The notes beneath the pieces are model-generated. The model searched no databases, was not told the DNA's origin, and saw nothing but the letters and a program-made list of their open reading frames with translations. Position numbers and translations under genes: made by a program. From contig JAPVLO010000019.1 in assembly GCA_027257055.1 (NCBI GenBank), positions 15,612,501 to 15,676,500 of the forward strand: a DNA stretch of 64,000 nt, written 5' to 3'. Positions 1 through 11,384 of the stretch are shown in pieces (the stretch's first letter is position 1; every line of letters begins with the position of its first letter). The stretch comes from Cephalopachus bancanus (Eukaryota; Chordata; Mammalia; Primates; Tarsiidae).

Positions 1-905
1 TCATTTTTTTCTTATTTGTACTGAACTTTTTGTACTTTCTTGAAGTTTACTGAGGTCTTTAAAACAATTATTTTGAATTCTTTGTTAGGCAGTTCATAAT
101 CTCCATTTCTTTGAGTTCAGTGACTAGTGCTTTATCTTATTCTTTTGGTAGTGTCATGTTTTCCCGATTGTTCTTGATCCTTGTGGCTGTGTATTAGTGT
201 CTATACCTATGAAGAGAAGAAACTTATGCCAGTCCTTGCTCACTGTCTTTGTCTCAGAAAGCCCTTTATCATTCAGTCAATCCAGATATTCTGGACAGAC
301 CTTTCATGCTCTTTGCTGCTAAAGTTCTCTGGAGGCTGGCCTGGTGCATGAGTCAGCAGACAGGTGGGCCTGTCACCTTGGTCTTTGTAAATGAGCCTGA
401 CGTCTCCATTGACTGAGCTGTATCTGTTGGCTGAGCCAGTGGGGATGGACTTGGAGCCTGAATCCACAATCTTGGGTCTGGAGCCTGAATCCATAGACAC
501 TGGCTTGAAGTCTAGGTCCACAGGGGCTGACCTGGTTCTTTCAGAACATGAAGTTGGGCTTTGAATATGAGTCTTCAGGGGCCAACCAGGCCCTGGAATA
601 GGTCTGGCATCTCCACTTGTACCAACCTGGAGCCTGAGTCTATGGGATTTGTTCTGGTGCTGGGGAAGACCTGGTTTCTAGGTCCATGGAGGCTAGCTTG
701 AGTCTGCAGGGTTGCACCTGGAGGCTTGGTCCATAGACAATAGCCTGGCACCAGGGTCTATTGGGATGGGGACCCTACATCTGCTGGAGCAAAACCTGGA
801 TGCTGGGTTCACTAGAGCTATGGGAACTGGTCTTGGAGCCTAGGGCTGGCTTGGTGCTGGGGTAGACATGGTGCTTGGGTCTATGGGGGCTGAAAACCAT
901 TTGAT
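1..905 (-). mobile_element. Ancient L1 5' region (ORF1/5'UTR), antisense
   Basis: The first ~230 bases resemble the antisense of an old L1M ORF1 start. The rest (about 300-900) is a degenerate series of phrases such as 'ggagcctgaatcca', 'ctaggtccacaggggctgacctgg' and 'gcttgggtctatgggggct', recurring every 30-45 bp. This fits the repetitive GC-richer 5'UTR of L1M elements read on the minus strand. The longest reading frame here (273-521, minus) is made of this repeat and is not a gene. The family is assigned from memory, and the element continues beyond the left edge. Confidence 0.5.
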
Positions 906-1032
906 TTTAAAGAACCTATAAGTAATAGAAGACAGGCTGGAGCCAGTTTAAGATGGGATTTAAAACAGACACCTCTTAAATAAATCCAAGATCCTCAAAG
1001 GGCAGCAGTGTTAGAAAAACGTTGAACTAGAG

Positions 1033-1102
1033 AAACATCAGTCCAAAAGCAAAAGCAACCACAACAAAAACATCAGTCCAAAAGCAAAAGCAACCACAAT
1101 AA
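1033..1102. repeat. Short 35-bp tandem duplication
   Basis: The phrase 'catcagtccaaaagcaaaag' followed by 'caaccacaa' occurs at 1036 and again at 1071, a period of 35 bp. The second copy runs directly into the target-site duplication of the adjacent Alu. It is probably a local slippage duplication. The flanking 906-1032 shows nothing else recognisable. Confidence 0.8.
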
Positions 1103-1114
1103 AAATGTATTTGT

Positions 1115-1339
1115 CCACGGTTTTGAGACCCTCCTGGGCAAGTTGGCAAGACCTCATCTCTACAATAAATCAAAAATTAGCCAGGTGTGGTAGTGCGTGC
1201 CTGTAGTTCCAGCTACTTGGAAGGCTGAGGCGGAAGGATCACCGGAGCCCAGCAGGTCGAGGCTGCGGTGGCCGGGAGTGGCCACTGCACTCTAGTCTGG
1301 GCAACAGAGTGAGACTCCAACTCAAATAAATAAATAAAT
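1115..1339 (+). mobile_element. Alu SINE, 5'-truncated, lineage-specific type
   Basis: Sense Alu sequence from the end of the left monomer through the right monomer ('cagctacttggaaggctgag', 'ccactgcactctagtctggg'), ending in an (AAAT)n tail. A 12-bp target-site duplication, aaatgtatttgt, is visible at 1103-1114 and 1340-1351, which fixes the boundaries. The truncation is at the 5' side. Confidence 0.92.
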
Positions 1340-1351
1340 AAATGTATTTGT

Positions 1352-3205
1352 TTTGACTTGAGCTCAATGTAGGAAAAACGTTCCTGTGTATTAGGTATGT
1401 GTCAGGGATAACTGAATTTGATAAAACAATGCAAAGCAATTCACATAAGCAGAAATATGAGTAACTTTTAAACACATAAACTACAAATTAAAAGCTCAAT
1501 GAGACACCATTCACAATTTTTACATTACCCAATGTAAGAGATAATATGAAACTATAGGAAAGTCTTAACTAATTCTGGCATACATGTATAAATTGATAAA
1601 ACCTCTTTGCATGATAATTTCTCAATATTTTGTAAAGCTGAAGCATGCATACTCTATTAACCCCACAATCCCACTTCTACATAAGTACCCCTAAAACATT
1701 CCAAAGAGCACAAATGGTCTGCATACAGGTATACTCATAAGTTAAATATCTTTCAAAATAAAAATTTGAGGCAAATGTAAATAAAAATGTCTAGCATACA
1801 GTAAGATCTTAAAATGGTAATTATTAATATCATGTGTACTTTATATATACTTAATATTAAGCACACAAATAACTAGGTCATTTATATGCTATACATCAAA
1901 ATCATAGGTATATAGAAATGATAAATCAAAGTTGGTGCTACTTAGTCCTTTCTATCACATCTCACTATGTTCAACTCTTGGTGTATCTTCTAAAATTTCC
2001 TATCAGCCAAAATATTCTGTGTATGAGTTTGAAAAAATATATTCAATATCATGCATTAATTAAATAATGCAAACCGTGTGTGACTTTTACAAATGCCATT
2101 AAATCCCATTGGGAAAACGACACTGTTCTACATCTTGTGATCACAACTTTGCCCTGTAACAGACCAGAAAGTTAGGGTGCAGAGAGGTTAAGTGATTCAT
2201 CTAAAATTGCAGAGCTACTTTTATTATGTTTCCTATTTATCATACAACTTATACAGTGTGACTATTTTTTAAAATTACATGACTATAAATCAAAAAGTGT
2301 TGACATTAATGGCATTTTTAATAAGGAATTTTTATTTACAGAGGCTCTCAATAGTAGCCTGTCATGTTTTTCTTTAATACAGAGAAATAAATAGTAAAAC
2401 AGTTAATGAAACATTATACTGAATGCAGGGTCGGATTTTTGAAATCTATTTTGTCTTGGCAATACCTTAAGTTAATAATTAGTTCCTCAAGCATATTCTG
2501 GAGGCCATCAAAGTATTTTCACTCTTCTTCCCAAGGACACACAAGGACTCTGAGGATATTCCTGGGCTTTATCTACCTTTACCTCAGGTGAAGCATTGAG
2601 TCTACAGCCAAAGAAACCAAGCAAAACAAAGATGGCAAGTAGAAACCATGGAAACCTAGCTTGTTTTCTGTCAAGTGATGTGAATCATATTTTATTAAGA
2701 GATATCAATTGTTACAGCTCTGAAATATCTTTATTAATTTGACTAGAGGTTTTAATTGCTAGATATAGAACCAGGTTTCAAAATCTGGTCCTGGGTGACA
2801 TTTATATTGTTAGTAGAGCTGTTTGTTTTAATAGCTATCCATTCTCTGATTCCCCTCCTCTTCACCCTCACAATTTATCCCCAAATATGTCTCTTTTATG
2901 TATCTTCCAGTAGGAATCCTGGTACCTTTTCTTTTACAAGATAGCCCACATATGTGTTCTGGCTTTTTAAATTCCAAAAACCACGTACTCTTTAGATTAG
3001 CAAAACATAAAATATGTCCTCACTGAAAGGCCGAGGAGGAGGAAAGATTGTCAATGTTTATTCTTTAAAATTTTTTCCCTGAATTATATCTTCTACTGGA
3101 ATACAAATATATTATTCTATTATTTATACCCCATACACATAAATATATTTTCATGTGTGTATATATATCAGAAGAGACCAGTTTCTGTCTCATATATAAA
3201 AAGGA
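1352..3205. other. AT-rich non-coding stretch
   Basis: No gene was recognised. About 1490-1740 weakly resembles the 3' part of an old L1 ORF2 (an 'acaatcccacttctacataa'-like phrase). The remainder looks unique and AT-rich. The reading frames of 61-78 codons have no recognisable content. Confidence 0.4.
2145..2222 (-). mobile_element. MIR fragment
   Basis: The phrase 'gcagagaggttaagtgattcat' followed by 'tgcagagctac' matches the MIR core in reverse orientation. Only the core is recognisable. Confidence 0.55.
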
Positions 3206-4345
3206 AAAGGTCTTCAGGGTGATGTCAGCAACAAGATGGTGAAATAGGAGACTCTTAACTACTCTCCTCCCACAGACACACTGAGTAAACACCTACACAC
3301 AGTGTATTCTCTCCAAGAGAAAGCCAAACTCTAGTTGGAAGACTCCTACACACCGCATGACTGAGAAAATATTCACATCAAAATGGGGAGGAAAAATGAA
3401 GATATACTTGTACACTAACCCCATCCCGAGCAGAGTACTTTACACTATGGGAGGAATTCCCAATTCCCACTTCTTTCTTAAGGTTTAGGGGTTTTTGTAA
3501 CACACCTAGTGCCCAAATTTTACAGTCTCTGCCAGAGGACCTGGTTATTAAATAACTTTGCTTGGGGAACAGCAGGGAAAGGGCATCAGAGGATATACCT
3601 CAGGGACAAAGAAAAAAATGGAGGAAGGAGCTGAAACATGTTGGCACTTCTAGCTACTGTAGCCCCTGAGATCAGTTCAGCTTCCAGTCTCTCCCTAGAA
3701 AGGGTTTGGCTGCACACTTTTCCAGCAGCTACTGATGGTTCTGGTCCCCAAGATGCCAGTGTTTTACATAGCAAATAAAAACTAAACTTTTTTAGCCTAA
3801 ATGGGAGGAATGGCACTCCTTGTGTCTTCTTTCCTTGCTTGCTCCAGAGATAAATCTCTGTGGTTTCTCACTGTAAGGAGGCGGAGAGACCTCTCCAGGG
3901 CTAAAAGAGAATGGGAACACACCCCGAGCCTTCCTCCTTGGCTTTCTTCAGTGATAACTTCAGACCAGAAGCCTCACTTTCAAGGAGGGTGTGAGACTAC
4001 TCTTCTCCCACAGTCTGTTTGCTTGGGAGGAGAGTGAGTATTCACTGCACCTTCTTTCCCAGCTTGCTCCATAATTTTAGCCATACAATCCCTCCCTGAA
4101 AAGAGGTTGGGGGCCCCTTCCAGCAAGAACAGGAGGGACAGCACTCCCCATGCTTTCTTCCCCAACTTACTCTAGAGATAAATTTCTCACGAGAAGTAGC
4201 CTAGGAGACGCTTCCATGCCTGAAAAAGGAAGGAGGAAGGCTTCCTTTCTTCTTCCCCAGTTTGCTTTAAGGACAACTCCAGACCAGAAGTCTCCCTCTG
4301 CAAGGACAGTGTGAGATTTCTTCTTACCTGAACAAGAAAGGGGAA
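3206..4345 (+). mobile_element. Ancient L1 5'UTR fragment
   Basis: It begins with 'tcagcaacaagatggtgaaa', which resembles the 5' start of L1M elements ('...aagatggc...'), followed by 5'UTR-like GC-richer sequence. It holds the tandem array annotated separately at 3800-4330. It ends at the AT-rich stretch near 4345. The class is inferred from resemblance. Confidence 0.5.
3800..4330 (+). repeat. Degenerate ~105-bp tandem array, about five units
   Basis: Related blocks start near 3815, 3925, 4040, 4142 and 4240. Each has a TTTCTTCCC-cagcttgctc-like segment, then 'agagataaatttctc' or 'gacaactccagaccagaag', then a GGGAACAC/AGGGACAGCAC-like purine part. Spacing is roughly 100-115 bp and divergence is high. 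It lies in an L1-like 5'UTR, so these are probably L1 promoter monomers. The overlapping ORFs at 3801-4037 (+) and 3980-4165 (-) are by-products of the repeat. Confidence 0.65.
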
Positions 4346-4514
4346 AATTTCAAAATTGATTAAAAATGTTTAATGTTTATATCACAAAAAAAGATAAGCT
4401 AGTGAGATAATGGATATGTTCACTGGCTTAATTTAATCTTTCTACAATACATAAAAATATCAAAATATCACATTATACCCCCAAAATATATACGGTTTTT
4501 ATTTGTCAGTTTAC

Positions 4515-4618
4515 AAAAAGGAGAAAGTAAGGAGGGAGGGAGAAAAGAAAGAAAGGAGGAAAGAAAGGAAGGAAAAAAGAAAAGTGTGAGAGAGAGAAAT
4601 AAAGGAAAGAAGAAAGCC
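4515..4618 (+). repeat. Purine-rich simple repeat (GGAA/GAAA)
   Basis: About 100 bases of almost uninterrupted A and G, with imperfect GGAA, GAAA and GGGA units. Confidence 0.85.
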
Positions 4619-4904
4619 GTGGTTCTCAAATAAAGGCATAGTAATTTAGGCTAGTATTTAAAGATCTTTTGAAAACACTACCAGGAGACTGGTCCATAGT
4701 CACTCTCACTTTCTGCTGAAGCTCAGGGATGTGCAGAGACAGCAATTTTAGGTTCTAGTTTGATTATGAGGTGCTTCTTGGGTCTCAGTTCCTTTGAAGA
4801 ATTCTTGAACTAAACCAATGCACTGCGTGGGAGCAAGGAACCTCACATTGGCTTCCAGTCTCACTAACAACTGGGTGGCCTCAGGAAGACAAAGGCCTGT
4901 TAAC

Positions 4905-5108
4905 CTAGATATGCTACTGATTGTCTGTGAGAGCTTGGACAAGTACCTTCCCCTAATAGCTTCAGTTCCCTAAACTATGAGTTGAAGTTAATAATGCTCT
5001 ACTTTGCTGTTAGAAGGTTTCAATGGGATCAAGTGAGAAAGCATAGTAAAATACAAGATATGACAACCATGACATAGTGGGATCTCAACACAAGGAAGTT
5101 CTCACTTC
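4905..5108 (+). mobile_element. MIR SINE
   Basis: The order of segments follows the MIR consensus: a 'gagagcttggacaagtacct' phrase, 'cttcagttccctaaactatg', then 'ttagaaggtttcaatgggat' and 'aagcatag'. It is heavily diverged, as expected for this ancient family. Confidence 0.65.
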
Positions 5109-5549
5109 AGCATGTGGTCACAGTACAACCTAAGATTGAATTACTCCTTGCAAGATGTGGAACACATGTTAATGATTATATTAATAAACTTAAAATGTAT
5201 TTGGAAACAAAAATGGAAAATCTGAGTTGGAGACCAGTGAGATTATTTAAAATATCAAAAGTGAAAAGGTAAGAGAAGACCAAAGCGATATTTTAAAAGC
5301 AAATTCAAGTGTTTGCATATACTTTGAAATATACTTCTGTGTGGTATAAAACATATTTTCTATTTATTAATCTATAGAAATTAATTAATAACGTATATTT
5401 CTTATGTTCTGAGTAGTACATTACCCTTACTTTCAGATAACACATTTTCTGTGCTCAATGTGTTCTAAAGTATAGATTTTCACAGTGACCAATATTTTTT
5501 GATATTTATTTTGTGTTGTTGAGAACAGTTTTGGTTCTCATTTGGCCAA

Positions 5550-8500
5550 AGATATGTAAGTTGACAAAATGGCAAAATAGAAAACCCGGGACACTCCTTC
5601 CCCACATGGACACACCAATTCAACAACAATGCATGGAGTAATTTCCAAAGTGATAACTCCAGAAACTACTTGAGAAGTTCCTATGTACTAGAAGAATTCA
5701 AAACCAGCCGCATAGAAGTTGGTAGAAAAATCTGAGACACTCTCTCATCATAATCTCTACTCTACAGGACAATGCTATCTTATTAGAAGATAAATCCAAC
5801 TTCTAGCTTCTCCTTTAAGAGGAAAATAGTTAAACCGTGCAACCAACATGCCAACTTTTCCTGGGGCTGCTGAAGAAACAGGCTACTGTCTCATCTGTCT
5901 CAGAGCACTGACATGACTAGCTTATAGTCAATGCCTGGGAGCCAGAAAAAAACCAGACGGTAGTTCAAGCTAGTACAAAAGCACTCATCATAGCTCCTCC
6001 TCACAGTTCAGTCAGAGCAAGTGGATGAAAAACCCTAGATTCTAGCTTCTCTATGGACTGCATGGAGAAATGTGGGCTGCATGACCTAAATTCTAAATTT
6101 TCAAGGGCCTTCAGAAGTGACTGGTTTTTGTCTTGGAGTACTGGCAGGACACAGCATACACCTGAGATCTGGGAGTTGTTAAGAACAAAGGCTGTTGATT
6201 GAATTATCACAAATGTTTGAGAAGTCTTCACATTCTCTGCCAAAGCTGATTAGTGAGGGTCATCTCTTTGAGACTAGTCCATGAAAACAAGGGAATTGGT
6301 TGTTTTCTCTAATGCACAGACACCAATACAAAGATTCAAGATAAATGAAGAAACATGGAATTATGACTTAAGCAAAGAAATAAGATAAATCTTCAGAAAT
6401 GGACCCTAATAGAACAAAAATATAAGAGTTGCCACCGAATTCAAAATAAGCATCATAAAGCTGCACAAAGAGGTCAGAAGAACAATGCATGAATAAAGTG
6501 AGAATTTCAACAAAGAAATAAAAAATATTTAAAAGTAGCAAACAGAAATCTTGAAACTGAAGAATATAATATCTGAACTAAATAATTCACTAAAGAGATT
6601 TAACAACAACTAGATAGAGCAGAAGGAAAGGTCAGCAAACTCAGAGACAAGTCATTGGAAATGGTTCAGTCAAAAAAGAATTTAAAAAGTTATGAAAGTG
6701 TATGGAACTTAAAAGATACCAATAAGCAAACCAATATGCACATTATGAAAGTCCTAAAGCAGAAGAAAAAGCAAAAAGACCAGAGAACTTATAAAATAAT
6801 AAACAAGTAAATAAAGACTGAAAACTCAAATGAAAAAAAGAAAATGAACATACAGCTTCAAGAAGCCCAATAAATTCCAAATAAGAAATTCTGTACTGAG
6901 ACACATTATGATTAAATTGTCAATAGTTAAGAAGAACATTCTGAAGGCAGTAAGACAGAAATAACTTGTCATCCACAAGGAAATCATCATAAGACTATTA
7001 GCAGACTTCCCAACAGAAACCTTGCTAGCCAATTAAAACAAAACAAAACTGCCAAACAAGAATATTATGCCCATCTAAAATATCCTTAAAAAGGACAGAT
7101 AAACATTTCCCCAGACAAAACTTGAGAGAAGTAAACACAAGTAGATTTGCCTTAGGAAAAATACAAAGAGAATTTTTTTTTTTTTTTGAGTTGGAGTCTC
7201 ACTCTGTCACCCAGGCACACTCACCGCCACCCCAGCATCTACTGGCTGGGCTCTGGTGATCCTTCCACCTCAGCCTTCCAAGTATCTGGTACTACAGGTA
7301 CACACTATCACACTCAGTTAATTTTTTATTTATTGTAGAGACAAGGTTTCACCAAGTTGCCCAGGCTGGTCTCAAACCCATGGACTCAGGCAAACCACTT
7401 GCCTCATTCTCCCAAAGTGCTGGGATTACAGGCTAAGCCACCAAGCCAGGTCCAAAGAGAATCTTTTAAAGTTGAAATTAAAGGTTACTAACAGCAATAT
7501 GCAAGCATATCAAAGTATAAATCTAAGTAAAGGTAAAGGTAAAGGTAAATATGTAAGCAAATACAGAATACTATAATACTGTAACAGTGGAGGGTAAATC
7601 ACTTTTAATTCTAGCATAAAAGTTAAAAGAAAAGTATATTAAAAATAATTGTAACTATAAAAGTATGCTACTTGATAAACAATATAGAAATATGCAAATT
7701 GTGACATTAATTACATAAGGTAGAGGGGAGATGTAAAAGTGCAATCATGCTATTAAGATTAAGTTGTTATCAGCATAGAATAGATTACTGCAACTATAAA
7801 GTGTTTTATGTAAGCTTCGTAACAACCACAAAGAAAACAAAGAGTTTACACAAAAGAAAAGGAAATGAAACAAAACACATTAATACAAAAATATTAGTAA
7901 AATACAAAGGAAGACAAGAGAGATAAAGAAAGACAAGGGAACTAAACACAGAAATTAATTATCAAAATGGCAATAGTAAATCCTTTCCATAAATAATTAA
8001 ATGTAAATGGAATAAACTCCCCAGTGAAAAGATACAAAGTGGATGAATGAATAAAAAAGTGACATCTAACAGTGTGCTGTTCTACAAGAGACTCACTTGA
8101 GACTTAAGGATATACATTGGCTGAAAATAAAAGAATGAAACACATGTTTCCTGCAAATAGTAACCAAGAGGAAGCAGGAGTGGAAATACTTACATTACAC
8201 AAAATCGCATAAAAAACTGTCAAAGGAGGCAAAAAAGGACATTATATAATAAAAGAATCAATTAATAGGAAAATATAACAATTATAAATGTATGTGCACA
8301 AAGCATCAGAGGATCTAAATATATAATTCAAATACTAACAGAACTTATAGAAAGCAGTACACCATTTCAATAATAGATCATACTTAGATTAAAAAAAAAA
8401 TCTGTAAGGAAACAGTAGACTTGAGCAACACTATAGGTTAAATGGACCTGACAGACATATGCTTAATAGTCTACTAAACAGCAGGAAAATACACATGGTC

Positions 8501-8842
8501 CTCAAATGAAACATCCACTAAGATAGATCATATGTTAGATCACAAACAAGACTTACCAAATTTAAAAGGATTAAAATTATATCAAGTATTTTCTAACGAC
8601 AGTATACTGAAACTAGAAATCAGTAGCAGAAAGAAAAGTGGAAATTTCAAAAATATGTGGAAATGAATAAACACATTTCTGAAAAACCAATGAGTCAAAA
8701 AAGAAATCAAAAGGGATATCAGAAAATATCTTGAGACAAAAAGAAAAATACAACACACAAAAACTTATGGCATGCAGTAAAAGCAGTGCTAAGACAGAAG
8801 TTTATAGTGATAAACAACTGCATTGTAAAGAAAATAAGATCC
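5550..8842 (+). mobile_element. Old L1M element, first part (5'UTR, ORF1 remnant, start of ORF2)
   Basis: It starts at 'gacaaaatggcaaaatagaa', an L1M-type 5' end. 6420-7160 is an A-rich ORF1 remnant. 7480-8000 is spacer, and 8000-8842 reads as a degraded ORF2 endonuclease and post-endonuclease region (for example 'acaagagactcacttgagac' and 'gtaaaagcagtgctaagaca'). All frames are broken by stops. The element is interrupted by an Alu (7174-7452), then by the long L1 at 8843, and resumes at 16302. The join reads smoothly through ORF2, which shows the two parts were one copy. Confidence 0.8.
7174..7452 (-). mobile_element. Alu SINE, antisense
   Basis: A poly-T run precedes 'gagttggagtctcactctgt' and the element ends near 'ggctaagccaccaagccagg'. 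A 10-bp target-site duplication, caaagagaat, lies at 7164-7173 and 7453-7462. It is inserted into the older L1M. Confidence 0.93.
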
Positions 8843-8939
8843 AGTCAGGAAGATAACGGCTGAGCTAGTCAGACTATGCGAGTCCTGATGTGAGTGAGTG
8901 AGTGTATGGAAAATTTAGTGTGCACGTTGGTGAGTGAGT

Positions 8940-9590
8940 GGGCATGTGAGTGGCTGACTGAGTGAGGGCTCAGGAGCAAGCAGCCAGGGCTTTCCTGGTA
9001 TAGAAGCTGATGCTGCAACTGCTTGGCTTGGACCCTAGTAACTCCTGAGATGAAGAAGCTGAACGCCATTTCTTTCTTTCTTTTTTTAATAAACAAAACC
9101 CTTCCTGGGAAGAAGATGCTGGGAGAGACAGACTAAGTGGGTGTTCATGAGCAAGTTGCCAGAGCCCTCCTGGTGAAGCAACTGGTGCTGCAGCTGCTCA
9201 ACTTGAACCCTAGTGACTCCCAAGATGCAGAAGTCAAGAGCCATTTTGGTTTTTTTTTTTAGTTGGAGTCCCACTCCGTCACCCAGACTGGAGTGCAGTG
9301 GCCGCTCCCAACCACCGCAGCCTCGACCCACTGGGCTCCGGCAATCCTTCTACCTCAGCCTTCTGAGTAGCCAGAATTACAGGCACGCACTACCACGCCC
9401 AGCTGATTTTTTGATTTATTGTAGAGATGAGGTCTCACCAAGTTGCCCAGGAGGGTCTTGAACCCACCGGCTCAGGCAATCAACTCACCTCAGCCTCCCA
9501 AAGGCGTGGGATTACAGGCTGAGCCACCGAGCCTGGCTCCATTTTGGTTTTTAATGGACAAAAGTTTTCCTGCAAAGAAGCGGGGAGAGA
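8940..9590 (+). repeat. Two L1 5'UTR monomers, the second split by an Alu
   Basis: Unit 1 (about 8940-9095) and unit 2 (about 9125-9250 plus 9539-9590) share the same order. First comes 'agcaagcagccagggctttc' versus 'agcaagttgccagagccctc'. Then 'ctgatgctgcaactgctt' versus 'ctggtgctgcagctgctc', then 'accctagtaactcc' versus 'accctagtgactcc', then CCATTT-T-rich sequence and 'aataaacaaaa' versus 'aatggacaaaa'. The period is about 190 bp once the Alu is removed. A shorter direct repeat, 'ctcaccactgcagtg', follows at about 9611 and 9653. Confidence 0.85.
9255..9538 (-). mobile_element. Alu SINE, antisense, inside L1 5'UTR
   Basis: An antisense dimeric Alu with a 14-bp target-site duplication, ccattttggttttt, at 9241-9254 and 9539-9552. 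It retains many CpG-derived positions of the lineage-specific consensus, so it is younger than the L1 it interrupts. ORFs at 9213-9461 and 9443-9760 are Alu- or L1-derived. Confidence 0.95.
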
Positions 9591-10379
9591 CTGCTGGCTC
9601 CAGGTTCTACCTCACCACTGCAGTGGGAGATACTCCCGGCTCCAGGCTTTGCCTCACCACTGCAGTGCCTGACCAAACACTGTTAGCAAGGGCTGCAAAG
9701 GGAGCCCAGAAGCAGAGTCCCACTGGAGAAGATGAAAGAGGCACCCCGCCACCTTCTTGAAAATGGGGCAGGAAATTGCTCTGACTTGCTCACCATAGAG
9801 CAGCAGATCTGATCTTTGTGACCAGTGAATCAACTACTCAGGGTTTGATTGTGACCCAGAAGGAATATTCTGAAAGCACAAACTTTGGAGGGACCTGATA
9901 AGTGCTGAGTCATAGGCATCCCAACCTCTACCCTGATTCAACCATGGACAAAGGGAATGGCCAGAAAAGGATGAGAAAGACCTCCAAAGAGATCAGTGGT
10001 GAGTCCAGGGCTCACCCAACCCCTTCCTTCCCAGCAATCCTCTGAATGTCAGGCACACAGTCTGGGGCAGGATGGAGAGGAACCCAGGTGGAGACTGGAC
10101 ATCAGCCTCAATAGAACTGCATTCCAGAATAGGCCTGTCTGGGGCACCCCCTGTGAGTACATACCTGGAGAAGAGGCAATCCTGCATCTCCCCACCAGAG
10201 GGGATCCCCCTGACCATATGAGAGTGGGAGGGGAGGACTGTAGCCCCACCTACCCCCACTGCCTTGCCTCCTTCCCTGCTTCAGACACTGGGGAGAGAGA
10301 AAAAGAGGTGAAAGCTCTGCAGGAGATAGCAGGGAAGCATACAAGAGGAACAATTACAGAACCTGCCACAAGACAGAAA

Positions 10380-10990
10380 GGGTTTTTGTTGTTGTTGTTG
10401 TTTAATTTTTAAGAATTTTTTGCCTGATTGCTAGTTTTTTTATTTTTAAAATATTTTTCCTTTGGACATGAATGTGTATGTGAGGGTTTGATCTGCATCT
10501 CCTCTCCTTTTTTTTTTTTAATTCTTTTCTTCCTTTGCTTTTTGTTTTCTGTTTATGTGGGTATGTGAATGATTGAGTGCTCATCTTTCAGGTCTATTTT
10601 TTGTTTTTTGTTTGGTTTGTTTTTGCTCTTTGGCTCTTTCTTTTTTTATTTAGGTTAAGGTGTGTGTGAATATATGTTTGAGGGTTCAATATGAATTCCT
10701 ATTTTTTCCTTTTTTTTTCGGTCTTTCTCTTTTTCTTCTCCATTTACTTTGTGCTAGGCATGTGTGTGTAAGCTCTTAGTTGTCCTGCCTTTTTGCTGTT
10801 GTTGTTTTTTTTTTGTTTTGTTTCACTTTGTTTTTATTCCAGTTTGTTTTGGGGGGGGGTGTTCAATTGTTTTTATTTTTTTTTTTGCTTTGGTTTCTGC
10901 TTTCATTGTTCTGTTTTTTCTTTTTTGTCCATCTTGTTTTATTCTATTTTTCTCTATTATCCTCATTGTTGCTACTGTATCTAGACTCAG
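10380..10990 (+). repeat. T-rich low-complexity array in L1 5' region
   Basis: About 600 bases are dominated by T with G and some C. It starts with (TTG)n at 10387-10401. Phrases like 'gaatgtgtatgtgagggttt', 'gtatgtgaatgattgagtgc', 'gtgtgtgaatatatgtttga' and 'gcatgtgtgtgtaagctctt' recur about every 95-100 bp near 10470, 10561, 10661 and 10758. This is consistent with a decayed tandem array. It produces long spurious hydrophobic reading frames (10764-11034) rich in Phe and Leu; they have no initiation context or homology that I recognise. Confidence 0.65.
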
Positions 10991-11384
10991 GGGGTACACA
11001 CACATACCCATTGCATCATAATATACAGTGGTGATGGGAAGTGGGTCTCAGGGAACACATACCACAATCAGTGAACATTGTGATTTGAAAGTAGTTTCTG
11101 AATCCTAGCTCCCCATCCTCTACCTTATTCAACTTTCAAAACTACAAGAGATAGCAAAGCTTCCCACTCACAGTCCTGTTTCAAAATAGAACAAATCCAG
11201 AGCCCAGATCAAGGGAAGAACTGAGCAAACATCAGAAGCGAACACCTCTTCCACTGCCACTGAATACCTAAAGAGAATAGCAAGAGATCTGTCACAAATA
11301 AGGGAAAACCAATAGAAGGCCACAGGTAATTTCAAGTGTAACAAAGAGAAAACACCTGAAAAATCAGAGCTTGGAGCCCAAACA

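Noticed and set aside
9943..9996. ATG followed by a Lys/Arg-rich run as the true start of L1 ORF1
   Set aside because: It resembles an ORF1 N-terminus, but the frame ends within about 35 codons and 1.4 kb of non-coding sequence separates it from the coiled-coil part; kept only as a possibility.
9996..10412. 138-codon ORF with overlapping minus-strand ORFs as a gene
   Set aside because: It lies in the L1 5' region between the monomers and the T-rich array, and both strands are open in several frames. Possible antisense L1 5'UTR coding was considered but nothing supports it.
10764..11034. Overlapping 63-85 codon hydrophobic ORFs that look like small membrane proteins
   Set aside because: They arise from the T-rich L1 5' block, appear in several phases at once and have no domain or conserved start.
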